Part shown: positions 1 through 5,014 of the stretch, piece after piece
How positions within the stretch are numbered: the first letter of the stretch is position 1
Layout of the letters: the number at the start of each line of letters is the position of its first letter
Assembly: GCA_002359425.1 (NCBI GenBank)
Contig: DEMY01000093.1
Coordinates: forward strand, 16,792-21,805
Origin: Clostridiales bacterium UBA2658
GTDB lineage: Bacteria > Bacillota > Clostridia > Oscillospirales > Oscillospiraceae
Reading direction: 5' to 3'
Length of the DNA: 5,014 nt
Notes under the pieces: generated by a model
What the model was told of the DNA's origin: nothing
The model's database searches: none
What the model saw: only the letters and a program-made list of their open reading frames with translations
Made by a program: the position numbers and the translations under genes

Positions 1-728
1 AAGCTGAGGTGATTCGTGCGTGTGGCAACGAAGATGCGCTCATCGTTGATTTCTTTGCCGGTAGCGGGACGACGCTCAATGCTGTTAATTTACTTAACTC
101 CGAGGACGACGGAAATCGTCGGTGTATTATAATTACAAACAATGAAGTTTCAAAAGTTCAAGCAAAAGCACTTAAAAAAAGTGGATCGCAGCCCGGTGAT
201 TTTGAATGGGAGAAGCAAGGAATTTGCCGCAGTGTCACATGGCCGCGCACAGAGTATAGTATTTTAGGCAGGCGTACTGACGGCACACCCCTTAGTGGAG
301 AATACTCACCTGATGCGGACGGTGAAAAACGCCTTATGAGCGAGGGATTTTCTGCCAATGTCGAATACTTCAAGCTGGGCTTTCTGGATAAGAATAGTGT
401 TTCGCTCGGACGGGAGTTCCGCGAAATTCTACCGCTGTTATGGCTGAAATCCGGGGCTATCGGACGCAGACCTGAGATTAATACGGACGAAGAGCCTGAC
501 ATGCTAATTCTTCCGCAAAACGGTTTTGCGATTCTGGTGGATGAAACAAAGTACTCCGAGTTTGCCGCAAGACTATCGGAAGCGGATAATATAAACGTGA
601 TTTATTTTGTAACCAACTCCGAGGCGGCTTTCCGTGAAATGTCCGCAGGATTAAAAGCAGAAAATACATATCAGCTATACCGCGATTATATCGATAATTT
701 TGTGTTGGGAAGCAGGAGGGATTCATAA
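1..728 (+). CDS. mod: Type III-like DNA methyltransferase (Mod-like), C-terminal part
   Basis: This is the 3' part of a DNA methyltransferase. The reading frame is open to the window edge (first full codon at base 3), so the true start lies upstream. About 20 residues in is the S-adenosylmethionine-binding motif I, DFFAGSGTT (FxGxG type), followed about 25 residues later by RRCIIITNNEVS, the beta-strand region that normally follows it. Motif I near the C-terminal side means the catalytic (D/N)PPY motif should lie upstream, outside the window, as in beta-class amino-methyltransferases such as type III Mod proteins; N6-adenine is the likely target. The remaining roughly 190 residues (GFSANVEYFKLGFLD, LPLLWLKSGAIG, YRDYIDNFVLG) resemble the C-terminal extension of Mod-like enzymes paired with helicase-nucleases. 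The gene ends in TAATG, overlapping the downstream helicase start by one base, which implies co-transcription and coupled translation. Methyltransferase identity is solid; the type III assignment rests on the partner gene. Confidence 0.87.
   Translation, partial: AEVIRACGNEDALIVDFFAGSGTTLNAVNLLNSEDDGNRRCIIITNNEVSKVQAKALKKSGSQPGDFEWEKQGICRSVTWPRTEYSILGRRTDGTPLSGEYSPDADGEKRLMSEGFSANVEYFKLGFLDKNSVSLGREFREILPLLWLKSGAIGRRPEINTDEEPDMLILPQNGFAILVDETKYSEFAARLSEADNINVIYFVTNSEAAFREMSAGLKAENTYQLYRDYIDNFVLGSRRDS
714..719 (+). promoter_or_regulatory. Ribosome binding site of the Res-like gene
   Basis: A perfect AGGAGG lies inside the end of the methyltransferase gene, 8 bases before the ATG at 728. It fixes the start of the downstream gene, and with the TAATG junction it points to translational coupling of the two subunits. 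Confidence 0.85.
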
Positions 729-3235
729 TGAGAGATACATTATTTCCGTTTCAGGAAACGGCTCTTGACGAACTGCACACCGCCATCAGCGATGCTCATA
801 TGGTATGGAGAGAAACGAAGCCGCAGGTGATTTCGTTTTCCGCTCCTACAGGCGCGGGCAAAACAATTATGATGGCCGCGCTGTTCGAAGATATATTATA
901 CGGAAGCGCGGACGGTATCGGTGAGCCGGACTCTGTGTTTATCTGGCTTTCCGATTCGCCAGAGCTTAATGAGCAGACGCGGCTGAAAATTGAGAGCAAG
1001 TCTGACAAAATCCATGTGCGCGATTTGGTGACAATCAACTCGACCTTTAACGCTGAGTTTTTTGAAGGCGGCTGCATTTATTTTCTGAACACGCAGAAGC
1101 TCGGTTCGGACAAGCTGCTGACGGCGACATCCGACGCACGGCAGTATTCCATTTGGGAAACGCTCACGAATACCGCAAGGCGCAATCCAAAGCAGTTTTA
1201 TGTGGTAATCGATGAAGCGCACAGAGGTACATATACATCTGTGCAGGCCGAGAACAAGGCGCAGTCCATCATGCAGAAATTCATCAAAGGCAGCGTAGAC
1301 GACGGACTTTGCGTCATGCCTCTGGTTATCGGGGTAACTGCTACTCCGCAGCGTTTTGACACACTGATTGCGGGAACTGCGTCAACGGTGCAAAAGGTCA
1401 TCGTTCCTCCTGAACAGGTGCGTGAATCCGGGTTGTTGAAGGACAGAATTATTATCCACTACCCGGACATCCAATTAAGTGCCGACATGACTATGTTCAA
1501 GGGCGCGGTAGAGAACTGGCGCAAGAAATGCACACATTGGCAGATCTACTGTGAGCGTGAAAATGAGAAAAAGGTAAATCCTATTCTGGTCGTGCAGGTC
1601 GAGGACGGCAGCGAGCGCGAGGCAACGCACACCGACTTGGGTATCTGCATCGAGTTGCTGGAGGAAACGCTGGGACGCAAATTACATCCCGGTGAAGCTG
1701 TGCATACATTCAATGACCGTGGTACACTCAATGTGCGTGAGGTCGAAATTCAGCGAATTGAAGCGTCTCGAGTTGAGGACGATGAGAATGCGATTGTAGT
1801 ATTCTTTAAGATGAATCTTTCCACTGGGTGGGACTGCCCTCGAGCCGAGACCATGATGTCCTTCCGCAGTGCGCAGGATTACACCTATATTGCGCAGCTT
1901 CTGGGACGCATGATTCGTACCCCGCTGGCGAGAAGAATTGCTGCCGACGCCGAATTGAACAGCGTCAGCCTGTTCCTCCCGTATTTTGACGAGGGCACAG
2001 TAAAAAACGTGGTCAATGCTCTGCGCGATAGTGAAGCCGTTATGCCTACGGAGACGGGTACGAGCAAGGAACTGGTAACGCTTGGCCGTAATCTTGAATA
2101 TTCGGATGTATTTGATTCTATGGGCGACCTTGTCACCTATCGGATTGATTCATCGCGTAAACAGCCTGCTCTCAGATTGCTGATACAGCTATCTCGCGCC
2201 TTGACAATGGACGGTGTTGATTTGGACGCACAGCGAACTGTCAAAAATGCAGTTCTATCAAAGATGGATGCTGAAATCGCACGGATTCAAGAGAGTGGCG
2301 ACTTCGACAGCCGAAAGGCGGCAATCACTGGCTTTCCTCTTGGTACGCTGACATTCGACTATGGCGATAACGCCCTTTCTTTTGACGAGGAAACACAAAC
2401 TATGACGCTGTCAGAGTTTGATATTTCCCGCCACTTTGAGCAAGCCGGGAAACAGTTTGGAGAGGGTCTGCATAAAGAGTATTGGATTAGGCACAGTACC
2501 CGTGACCATATCGATGTGAAAATAGAGGTCATTGTTCTCACAAACGATACGGAAGCGATGGAAACAATTAATGCGTATGTACAGCAAGAATTTCTTTCCC
2601 TTTATGAGAACAATAAACGTGCAATTGCCAGACTGAGCGAGGCTCGAAAAACCATATATGAGAGACTCATCAATTCCTCGGCACAGCCAATCGCCGTACC
2701 GTGGTCATTGCCAGACTCTATTGATTTTTCTGTGTCCGATGACAGCACAACATTTGAGCAGCACCTTTATTGCGCTGATGACGGCACCTTTAAAACGGCA
2801 CTGAATCCGTGGGAAAGCGGTGTTGTTACCGAAGAACTGAAAAATGGCGCTGTATGCTGGCTGCGAAATCTTGATAGAAAAAATTGGTCGCTTGAAGTCC
2901 CATATGAAGTTAGCGGAGTGGCTACGTCTATGTTCCCCGATCTGGTGATTATCCGAGCCGATGCACAAGGCTATGTTTTTGATATCCTTGAACCACACGA
3001 CCAGACCCGCAAAGATAACTATCCGAAAGCTGTGGGCTTGGCAAAATTTGCGGAAAAGCACTGGGATATCTATGGAAGAATACAGTTGATACGCCAGCAG
3101 CGCGGTCCTGACGGAAGAGACCACTTCTATCGGTTAGATATGTCTCAAACGGCGGTACGCAATAAAGTGCGCGGCATTACTTCAAACGAAGAGCTGGACA
3201 GAATTTTTGAATCGGATGCGTTTCGAGAGGATTGA
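728..3235 (+). CDS. res: Type III-like restriction subunit: DEAD/DEAH helicase with C-terminal PD-(D/E)xK-like region
   Basis: An 835-residue superfamily 2 helicase/translocase, the probable restriction subunit partner of the upstream methyltransferase. Motifs in order: Walker A APTGAGKT at 39-46, Walker B/DEAH at 162-165 (VVIDEAHRG), motif III TATP at 204-207, motif V STGWDCPRAE at 365-374 and motif VI QLLGRMIR at 390-397. This is the full set expected for an ATP-driven enzyme on double-stranded DNA. After a helical middle region, residues 711-757 follow the plan of type III Res nucleases: WLRNLDRKNW, then VPYE, then FPDLVII (D738), then YVFDILEPH (D752, E755, H757). The family's ExK lysine is replaced by histidine, so cleavage activity is uncertain. 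The start at 728 is supported by AGGAGG 8 bases upstream and the one-base overlap with the methyltransferase stop. No frameshift or truncation is seen. Helicase identity is very sure; the restriction role is inferred from the pairing and domain order. Confidence 0.9.
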   Translation: MRDTLFPFQETALDELHTAISDAHMVWRETKPQVISFSAPTGAGKTIMMAALFEDILYGSADGIGEPDSVFIWLSDSPELNEQTRLKIESKSDKIHVRDLVTINSTFNAEFFEGGCIYFLNTQKLGSDKLLTATSDARQYSIWETLTNTARRNPKQFYVVIDEAHRGTYTSVQAENKAQSIMQKFIKGSVDDGLCVMPLVIGVTATPQRFDTLIAGTASTVQKVIVPPEQVRESGLLKDRIIIHYPDIQLSADMTMFKGAVENWRKKCTHWQIYCERENEKKVNPILVVQVEDGSEREATHTDLGICIELLEETLGRKLHPGEAVHTFNDRGTLNVREVEIQRIEASRVEDDENAIVVFFKMNLSTGWDCPRAETMMSFRSAQDYTYIAQLLGRMIRTPLARRIAADAELNSVSLFLPYFDEGTVKNVVNALRDSEAVMPTETGTSKELVTLGRNLEYSDVFDSMGDLVTYRIDSSRKQPALRLLIQLSRALTMDGVDLDAQRTVKNAVLSKMDAEIARIQESGDFDSRKAAITGFPLGTLTFDYGDNALSFDEETQTMTLSEFDISRHFEQAGKQFGEGLHKEYWIRHSTRDHIDVKIEVIVLTNDTEAMETINAYVQQEFLSLYENNKRAIARLSEARKTIYERLINSSAQPIAVPWSLPDSIDFSVSDDSTTFEQHLYCADDGTFKTALNPWESGVVTEELKNGAVCWLRNLDRKNWSLEVPYEVSGVATSMFPDLVIIRADAQGYVFDILEPHDQTRKDNYPKAVGLAKFAEKHWDIYGRIQLIRQQRGPDGRDHFYRLDMSQTAVRNKVRGITSNEELDRIFESDAFRED

Positions 3236-3377
3236 ATATTTACGAACTATCTTAGGAAAGTTCCTTTGTAAACTTTATAATTTTGCCGCACATTATAATT
3301 ATTCTCAACCTCCGTGCCAAATGGGTAAGTTGCCCCACGACCACGGCAGTGAATCTCACAACTGCATAAAACAAAAC

Positions 3378-3414
3378 AAGGCTTCCTAAGTCAGCAAATG
3401 ACCTCGGAAGCCTT
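3378..3414. terminator. Hairpin 1, terminator-like, related to hairpin 2
   Basis: AAGGCTTCC (3378-3386) pairs perfectly with GGAAGCCTT (3406-3414). An inner GTCA (3390-3393) pairs with TGAC (3399-3402) around a GCAAA loop. Read on the minus strand, the stem is followed by GTTTTGTTTTATG, a T-rich tail. On the plus strand the tail is poorer (ATTCTTGAGCCTTTTT), but this is still the first strong hairpin after the res stop. It could end res transcripts, minus-strand transcripts, or both. The close similarity to hairpin 2 also allows a recombination or protein-binding role. Confidence 0.55.
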
Positions 3415-3503
3415 ATTCTTGAGCCTTTTTCGACGTTTTCAGCCGGAAAAGCCTCTTTTCTTTTGTATCAAGGTTTGGAACAACACAGACCCTGCCTTGC
3501 GAT

Positions 3504-3569
3504 ACAGGACATTTTCTGTCTCAAAAGGCTAATCGTTAACGATACCTCTGCTCGTTAACGATGTCCTGT
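3504..3569. repeat. 9-base inverted repeat ACAGGACAT / ATGTCCTGT
   Basis: ACAGGACAT at 3504-3512 is the exact reverse complement of ATGTCCTGT at 3561-3569, with 48 bases between. The right arm lies in the second unit of the TTAACGA array, whose second and third units contain TCCTG. It may be a paired binding site or a long-looped stem. Chance cannot be excluded for 9 bases, but its link to the array makes it worth recording. Confidence 0.4.
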
Positions 3570-3597
3570 TTTTTAACGATTTCCTGCTCGCTAACGA
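3532..3597 (+). repeat. Iteron-like array of four TTAACGA-type direct repeats
   Basis: TAACGA cores begin at 3537, 3556, 3574 and 3592, that is at steps of 19, 18 and 18 bases. The first unit carries the perfect 12-base palindrome ATCGTTAACGAT (3532-3543), the second CGTTAACGAT (3553-3562), the third TTTTAACGAT (3571-3580) and the fourth the diverged CGCTAACGA (3589-3597). Similarity extends past the core, giving a unit close to CGTTAACGATNTCCTGCT. Steps near 18-19 bases would place the sites on roughly alternating helix faces. Such arrays are typical of binding sites for replication initiators, integrase arm domains or relaxosome proteins. No encoded partner is visible here. The repeat itself is clear; the function is unknown. 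Confidence 0.7.
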
Positions 3598-3633
3598 AAG
3601 GTGGCCCGTAATCCATTATCCGCAAATAAAAAT

Positions 3634-3671
3634 AAGGCTTCCGCGAAGTCACTCGACCTCGTGAAAGCCTT
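3634..3671 (-). terminator. Hairpin 2, terminator-like, second copy of the hairpin motif
   Basis: A 17-position stem: 3634-3650 pairs with 3655-3671 around the loop ACTC, with two mismatches and one G-T pair. It starts with AAGGCTTCC, contains GACCTC on its right side and ends in AAGCCTT, the same plan as hairpin 1 and in the same orientation. On the minus strand the stem is followed by ATTTTTATTTG, a fair terminator tail, so it could back up the ssrA terminator. On the plus strand the tail is GCCTTTTACC. Confidence 0.55.
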
Positions 3672-3711
3672 GCCTTTTACCCTTGAATCCTTGAAAAGCC
3701 CATATTTACGC

Positions 3712-3764
3712 AAAAAAAGACCGTCATAACGGATACTTGATTGTATCAATTATGACGGTCTTTT
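3712..3764 (-). terminator. Rho-independent terminator of ssrA
   Basis: GACCGTCATAA (3719-3729) pairs perfectly with TTATGACGGTC (3750-3760). Flanking A and T runs (3715-3718 and 3761-3764) extend the stem, and an inner GATAC/GTATC stem (3732-3736 and 3743-3747) has a TTGATT loop. On the minus strand it begins just after the tmRNA CCA end and is followed by seven T residues (3712-3718). The position and U-tract make it the tmRNA terminator. Symmetry of the A and T flanks allows some activity on plus-strand transcripts too. Confidence 0.88.
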
Positions 3765-3765
3765 A

Positions 3766-4129
3766 TGGTGGAGGTGGGGGGAATTGAACCCCCGTCCGAA
3801 AGCGCTTTAACAGGAACTTCTCCGGGCACAGGCGGTTATTCTGGCGGCCAGGCCGTCTGTTTCCTTCGTCTGAGGCAAGCCGTCACGCCTCAGGGTCGGG
3901 TAGCTTCATGATGCATGGTGCGCTCAAAGCTTTGCGCACACACGGACGCTGCTAATCGACGCCCCGCATCCGGGCCGCAGCACTCCCGGAGGGAACGCTC
4001 ACTGCTTAAGCAGCGAGAAGAACGTTATCGTTGTTGTTCTTTAATTTATAAGGTGCCCATTTTATGGATGGTAGGCGCATCCGCCCGCTATTCCTGCCTC
4101 CACACCCCCGTCGAAACCGGTGCACCCCC
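3766..4129 (-). ncRNA. ssrA: Transfer-messenger RNA (tmRNA, one-piece)
   Basis: tmRNA rescues ribosomes stalled on broken mRNAs by acting first as alanyl-tRNA and then as a short message that tags the product for proteolysis. On the minus strand the 5' end GGGGGTG (4123-4129) pairs with CACCTCC before the ACCA end (one G-U pair), giving the 7-pair acceptor stem; CCA is encoded (3766-3768). The T arm is GGGGG-TTCAATT-CCCCC. The hallmark GGTTTCGACGGGGGTGTGGAG follows the 5' end. CAGGAA near the 5' side (plus 4091-4096) pairs with TTCCTG near the 3' side (plus 3811-3816) as helix 2. Pseudoknot stems are visible at 3870-3876/3887-3893, 3918-3923/3934-3939 and 3969-3974/3985-3990. The 364-base length is normal. 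No good promoter is seen directly upstream, so the 5' end may be made by RNase P from a longer ppiB transcript. Confidence 0.96.
4006..4056 (-). other. tmRNA proteolysis-tag reading frame (APYKLKNNNDNVLLAA)
   Basis: Inside ssrA, from a GCA resume codon (plus 4054-4056) to TAA (4006-4008), the frame encodes the 16-residue tag APYKLKNNNDNVLLAA. Ending in two alanines after hydrophobic residues fits a ClpXP/ClpAP-type degron. The stop codon lies in the palindrome CTGCTTAAGCAG, which forms a stem as in other tmRNAs. The C-terminal part of the tag is secure; the exact resume codon is inferred from the alanine-first rule. Confidence 0.75.
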
Positions 4130-4135
4130 ATGAGG

Positions 4136-4149
4136 GCCCCCGTAGGGGC
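4136..4149. other. Short GC hairpin directly upstream of the tmRNA 5' end
   Basis: GCCCC (4136-4140) pairs with GGGGC (4145-4149) around a CGTA loop, six bases upstream of the tmRNA 5' end on the transcribed (minus) strand. No T-tract follows, so it is a poor terminator. It could be a leader structure of the tmRNA precursor near the RNase P cut. The rest of the 80-base ppiB-ssrA gap shows no clear promoter. Confidence 0.35.
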
Positions 4150-4209
4150 TTAGGTAAAGCAGAATATCTGTTCTGTTTGATTAGACGTTTTCCGTCGCCG
4201 AAAGGTTCC

Positions 4210-4734
4210 TTAGCATTTTGTGGGTTCGGGATAATCGACGCCGAAGGTCTCGACTGTCACCTTTTTCATGCGCTGGGGCTTGCGGGGCTTGTCGTTCATA
4301 TCACATTCCGTCTCGGCGATCGCGTCAACGACGTCCATGCCCTCGGTGACCTTGCCAAACGCGGCGTACTGACCGTCAAGATGGCTTGCCTGCTTGTGCA
4401 TGATGAAAAACTGGCTTCCGGCGGAATTCGGCTGCATCGAGCGCGCCATAGAGAGAACGCCGGGCGCGTGCTTGAGGTCGTTTTTAAAATTGTTGCCGGT
4501 AAATTCGCCCTTGATGCAGTAGCCGGGGCCGCCCATGCCGGTGCCCTGCGGGTCGCCGCCCTGCAGCATAAAGCCTTCGATGACGCGGTGGAAAATAAGG
4601 CCGTCGTAAAAGCCTTTTTGGATGAGGGAAATAAAGTTGTTCACGGTGTTCGGCGCAATCTCCGGGTAAAGCTCGGCCTTGATAATGCTGCCGTTTTCCA
4701 TTTCAAAGGTGACGATGGGGTTTTGATTTGCCAT
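4210..4734 (-). CDS. ppiB: Cyclophilin-type peptidyl-prolyl cis-trans isomerase
   Basis: A 174-residue single-domain cyclophilin that catalyses cis-trans isomerisation of X-Pro bonds and so speeds protein folding. No signal peptide or membrane segment is seen, so it should be cytoplasmic. The active-site signature is intact: FHRVIEGFMLQGGDPQGTG at 48-66, with catalytic R50, F55 and Q58; MARS at 96-99; SAGSQFFI at 104-111; HLDGQYAAFGKV at 118-129. Compared with human cyclophilin A, the Trp of WLDG is His (H118) and the following His is Tyr (Y123); the Trp change is common in bacteria and usually weakens cyclosporin binding. The ATG at 4732-4734 is preceded by AAGGA (plus 4746-4750) with 11 bases between. 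It begins 22 bases after the smpB stop on the same strand and lies just before ssrA, so the three probably share transcription. Confidence 0.95.
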   Translation of the reverse strand: MANQNPIVTFEMENGSIIKAELYPEIAPNTVNNFISLIQKGFYDGLIFHRVIEGFMLQGGDPQGTGMGGPGYCIKGEFTGNNFKNDLKHAPGVLSMARSMQPNSAGSQFFIMHKQASHLDGQYAAFGKVTEGMDVVDAIAETECDMNDKPRKPQRMKKVTVETFGVDYPEPTKC

Positions 4735-4756
4735 ATCGATGATTTTCCTTTTCTGA

Positions 4757-5014
4757 CTATCTGCTCTTCATCGCGCGCTCGATCTCGCGCTCGGCGCCGC
4801 GTTTGGCCTCGGTGTCGCGCTTGTCGTGGAGCTTTTTGCCCTGACATAGGCCCAGCTCGACCTTGACACGGCTGTCCTTGAAATAGACCGAAAGCGGTAC
4901 AAGAGCCAGTCCTTCCTGCTGCGCGTGGAGACCAAGCTTTTGAATCTCGCGCTTGTGCATAAGAAGGCGCTTCGGACGCATCGGGTCGCGATTGAAGATG
5001 TTGCCCTTTTCATC
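4757..5014 (-). CDS. smpB: SsrA-binding protein SmpB, C-terminal part
   Basis: The C-terminal 85 residues of SmpB, the partner that binds the tRNA-like part of tmRNA and places it in the ribosomal A site. The frame is open to the window end, where the N-terminal half (full family length about 150-160) is missing. Recognisable family blocks: the NIFNRDPMRPKRLLMHKREI stretch, then LALVPLSVYFKDSRVKVELGL, then GKKLHDKRD and the basic tail REIERAMKSR. The tail normally becomes helical in the mRNA channel and senses the empty A site. The gene ends in TAG 22 bases before ppiB on the same strand, with ssrA just beyond. Confidence 0.96.
   Translation of the reverse strand, partial: DEKGNIFNRDPMRPKRLLMHKREIQKLGLHAQQEGLALVPLSVYFKDSRVKVELGLCQGKKLHDKRDTEAKRGAEREIERAMKSR

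Larger units (their letters stand above)
3236..3765. other. Gene-poor structured intergenic region between res and ssrA
   Basis: About 530 bases with no convincing gene. It contains, left to right: an AT-rich stretch with two TATAAT words (3276-3281 and 3294-3299) but no matching -35 elements; a hairpin at 3378-3414; a T-rich stretch; an inverted repeat and an array of TTAACGA repeats at 3504-3597; a second, related hairpin at 3634-3671; a tandem CCTTGAAT/CCTTGAA at 3681-3695; and the ssrA terminator at 3712-3764. Two overlapping minus-strand open frames (3247-3390 and 3252-3467) cross the left part but have no usable start. The density of symmetric elements suggests a regulatory or recombination region rather than lost coding sequence. 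Confidence 0.6.

Noticed and set aside
3276..3299. Two perfect TATAAT boxes that could be plus-strand promoters
   Set aside because: No -35-like hexamer sits 16-18 bases upstream of either, and no plus-strand gene follows. AT-rich sequence makes such words common.
3207..3389. A 60-codon plus-strand open frame starting inside the res end
   Set aside because: It overlaps the res C-terminus in another frame, has no ribosome binding site and runs into hairpin 1.
3532..3597. The TTAACGA array as a CRISPR array
   Set aside because: Repeat cores are under 12 bases, the period is only 18-19 bases and the intervening parts are similar to each other, so there are no spacers.
3600..3780. A duplicated ssrA 3' end (att site) within the window
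   Set aside because: No second copy of the T-arm-to-CCA sequence was found by eye. The native terminator follows directly after CCA, so any junction must lie outside or be very short.
3915..4133. A 72-codon plus-strand open frame
   Set aside because: It lies entirely antisense to the tmRNA gene, whose acceptor stem, T arm, tag and pseudoknots explain the sequence.
4150..4209. A sigma-A promoter for ssrA in the ppiB-ssrA gap
   Set aside because: The best -10-like word on the minus strand (TATTCT) lacks a -35 partner and lies too far from the mature 5' end to support by eye.
4120..4866. A 248-codon plus-strand open frame
   Set aside because: It is antisense to ppiB and smpB, whose products are unmistakable. 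Its low-complexity Arg/Ala-rich sequence is what GC-rich shadow frames give.

Overview
The window looks like a Gram-positive, low-GC-lineage Firmicute of the Clostridia (probably an Oscillospiraceae/Ruminococcaceae-type gut bacterium). This is inferred from the strong AGGAGG ribosome binding site, the style of the SmpB and cyclophilin proteins and the tmRNA type; the species cannot be named. Composition is uneven. The left two-thirds (about 1-3760) is visibly AT-richer, while the right third (about 3766-5014) is GC-rich and carries conserved core genes.

Left part, plus strand: the C-terminal part of a DNA methyltransferase (Mod-like, cut by the window start) ends in a one-base TAATG overlap with an 835-residue DEAD/DEAH helicase-nuclease (Res-like). 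Together they form a type III-like restriction-modification operon. The methyltransferase would mark self DNA, and the ATP-driven Res protein would act on unmodified invading DNA. The Res C-terminus has the expected PD-(D/E)xK-type region, but the usual lysine position reads as histidine (E755-P-H757).

Middle, 3236-3765: about 530 bases with no convincing gene. It holds two related 37-38-base hairpins in direct orientation (3378-3414 and 3634-3671). Between them lies an array of four TTAACGA-type repeats spaced 18-19 bases apart (3532-3597) and a 9-base inverted repeat. To the right is the terminator of the tmRNA gene.

Right part, minus strand, transcribed leftward: smpB (cut by the window end), then ppiB (cyclophilin-type prolyl isomerase), then ssrA (tmRNA, 3766-4129, CCA encoded). 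The two partners of trans-translation thus flank a peptidyl-prolyl isomerase. The predicted tmRNA tag is APYKLKNNNDNVLLAA.

The restriction cassette sits on the 3' side of ssrA, a classic integration site for islands. With the shift in composition and the repeat array between them, this suggests the left part is an acquired defence island. No integrase gene or duplicated att core is visible in the window.
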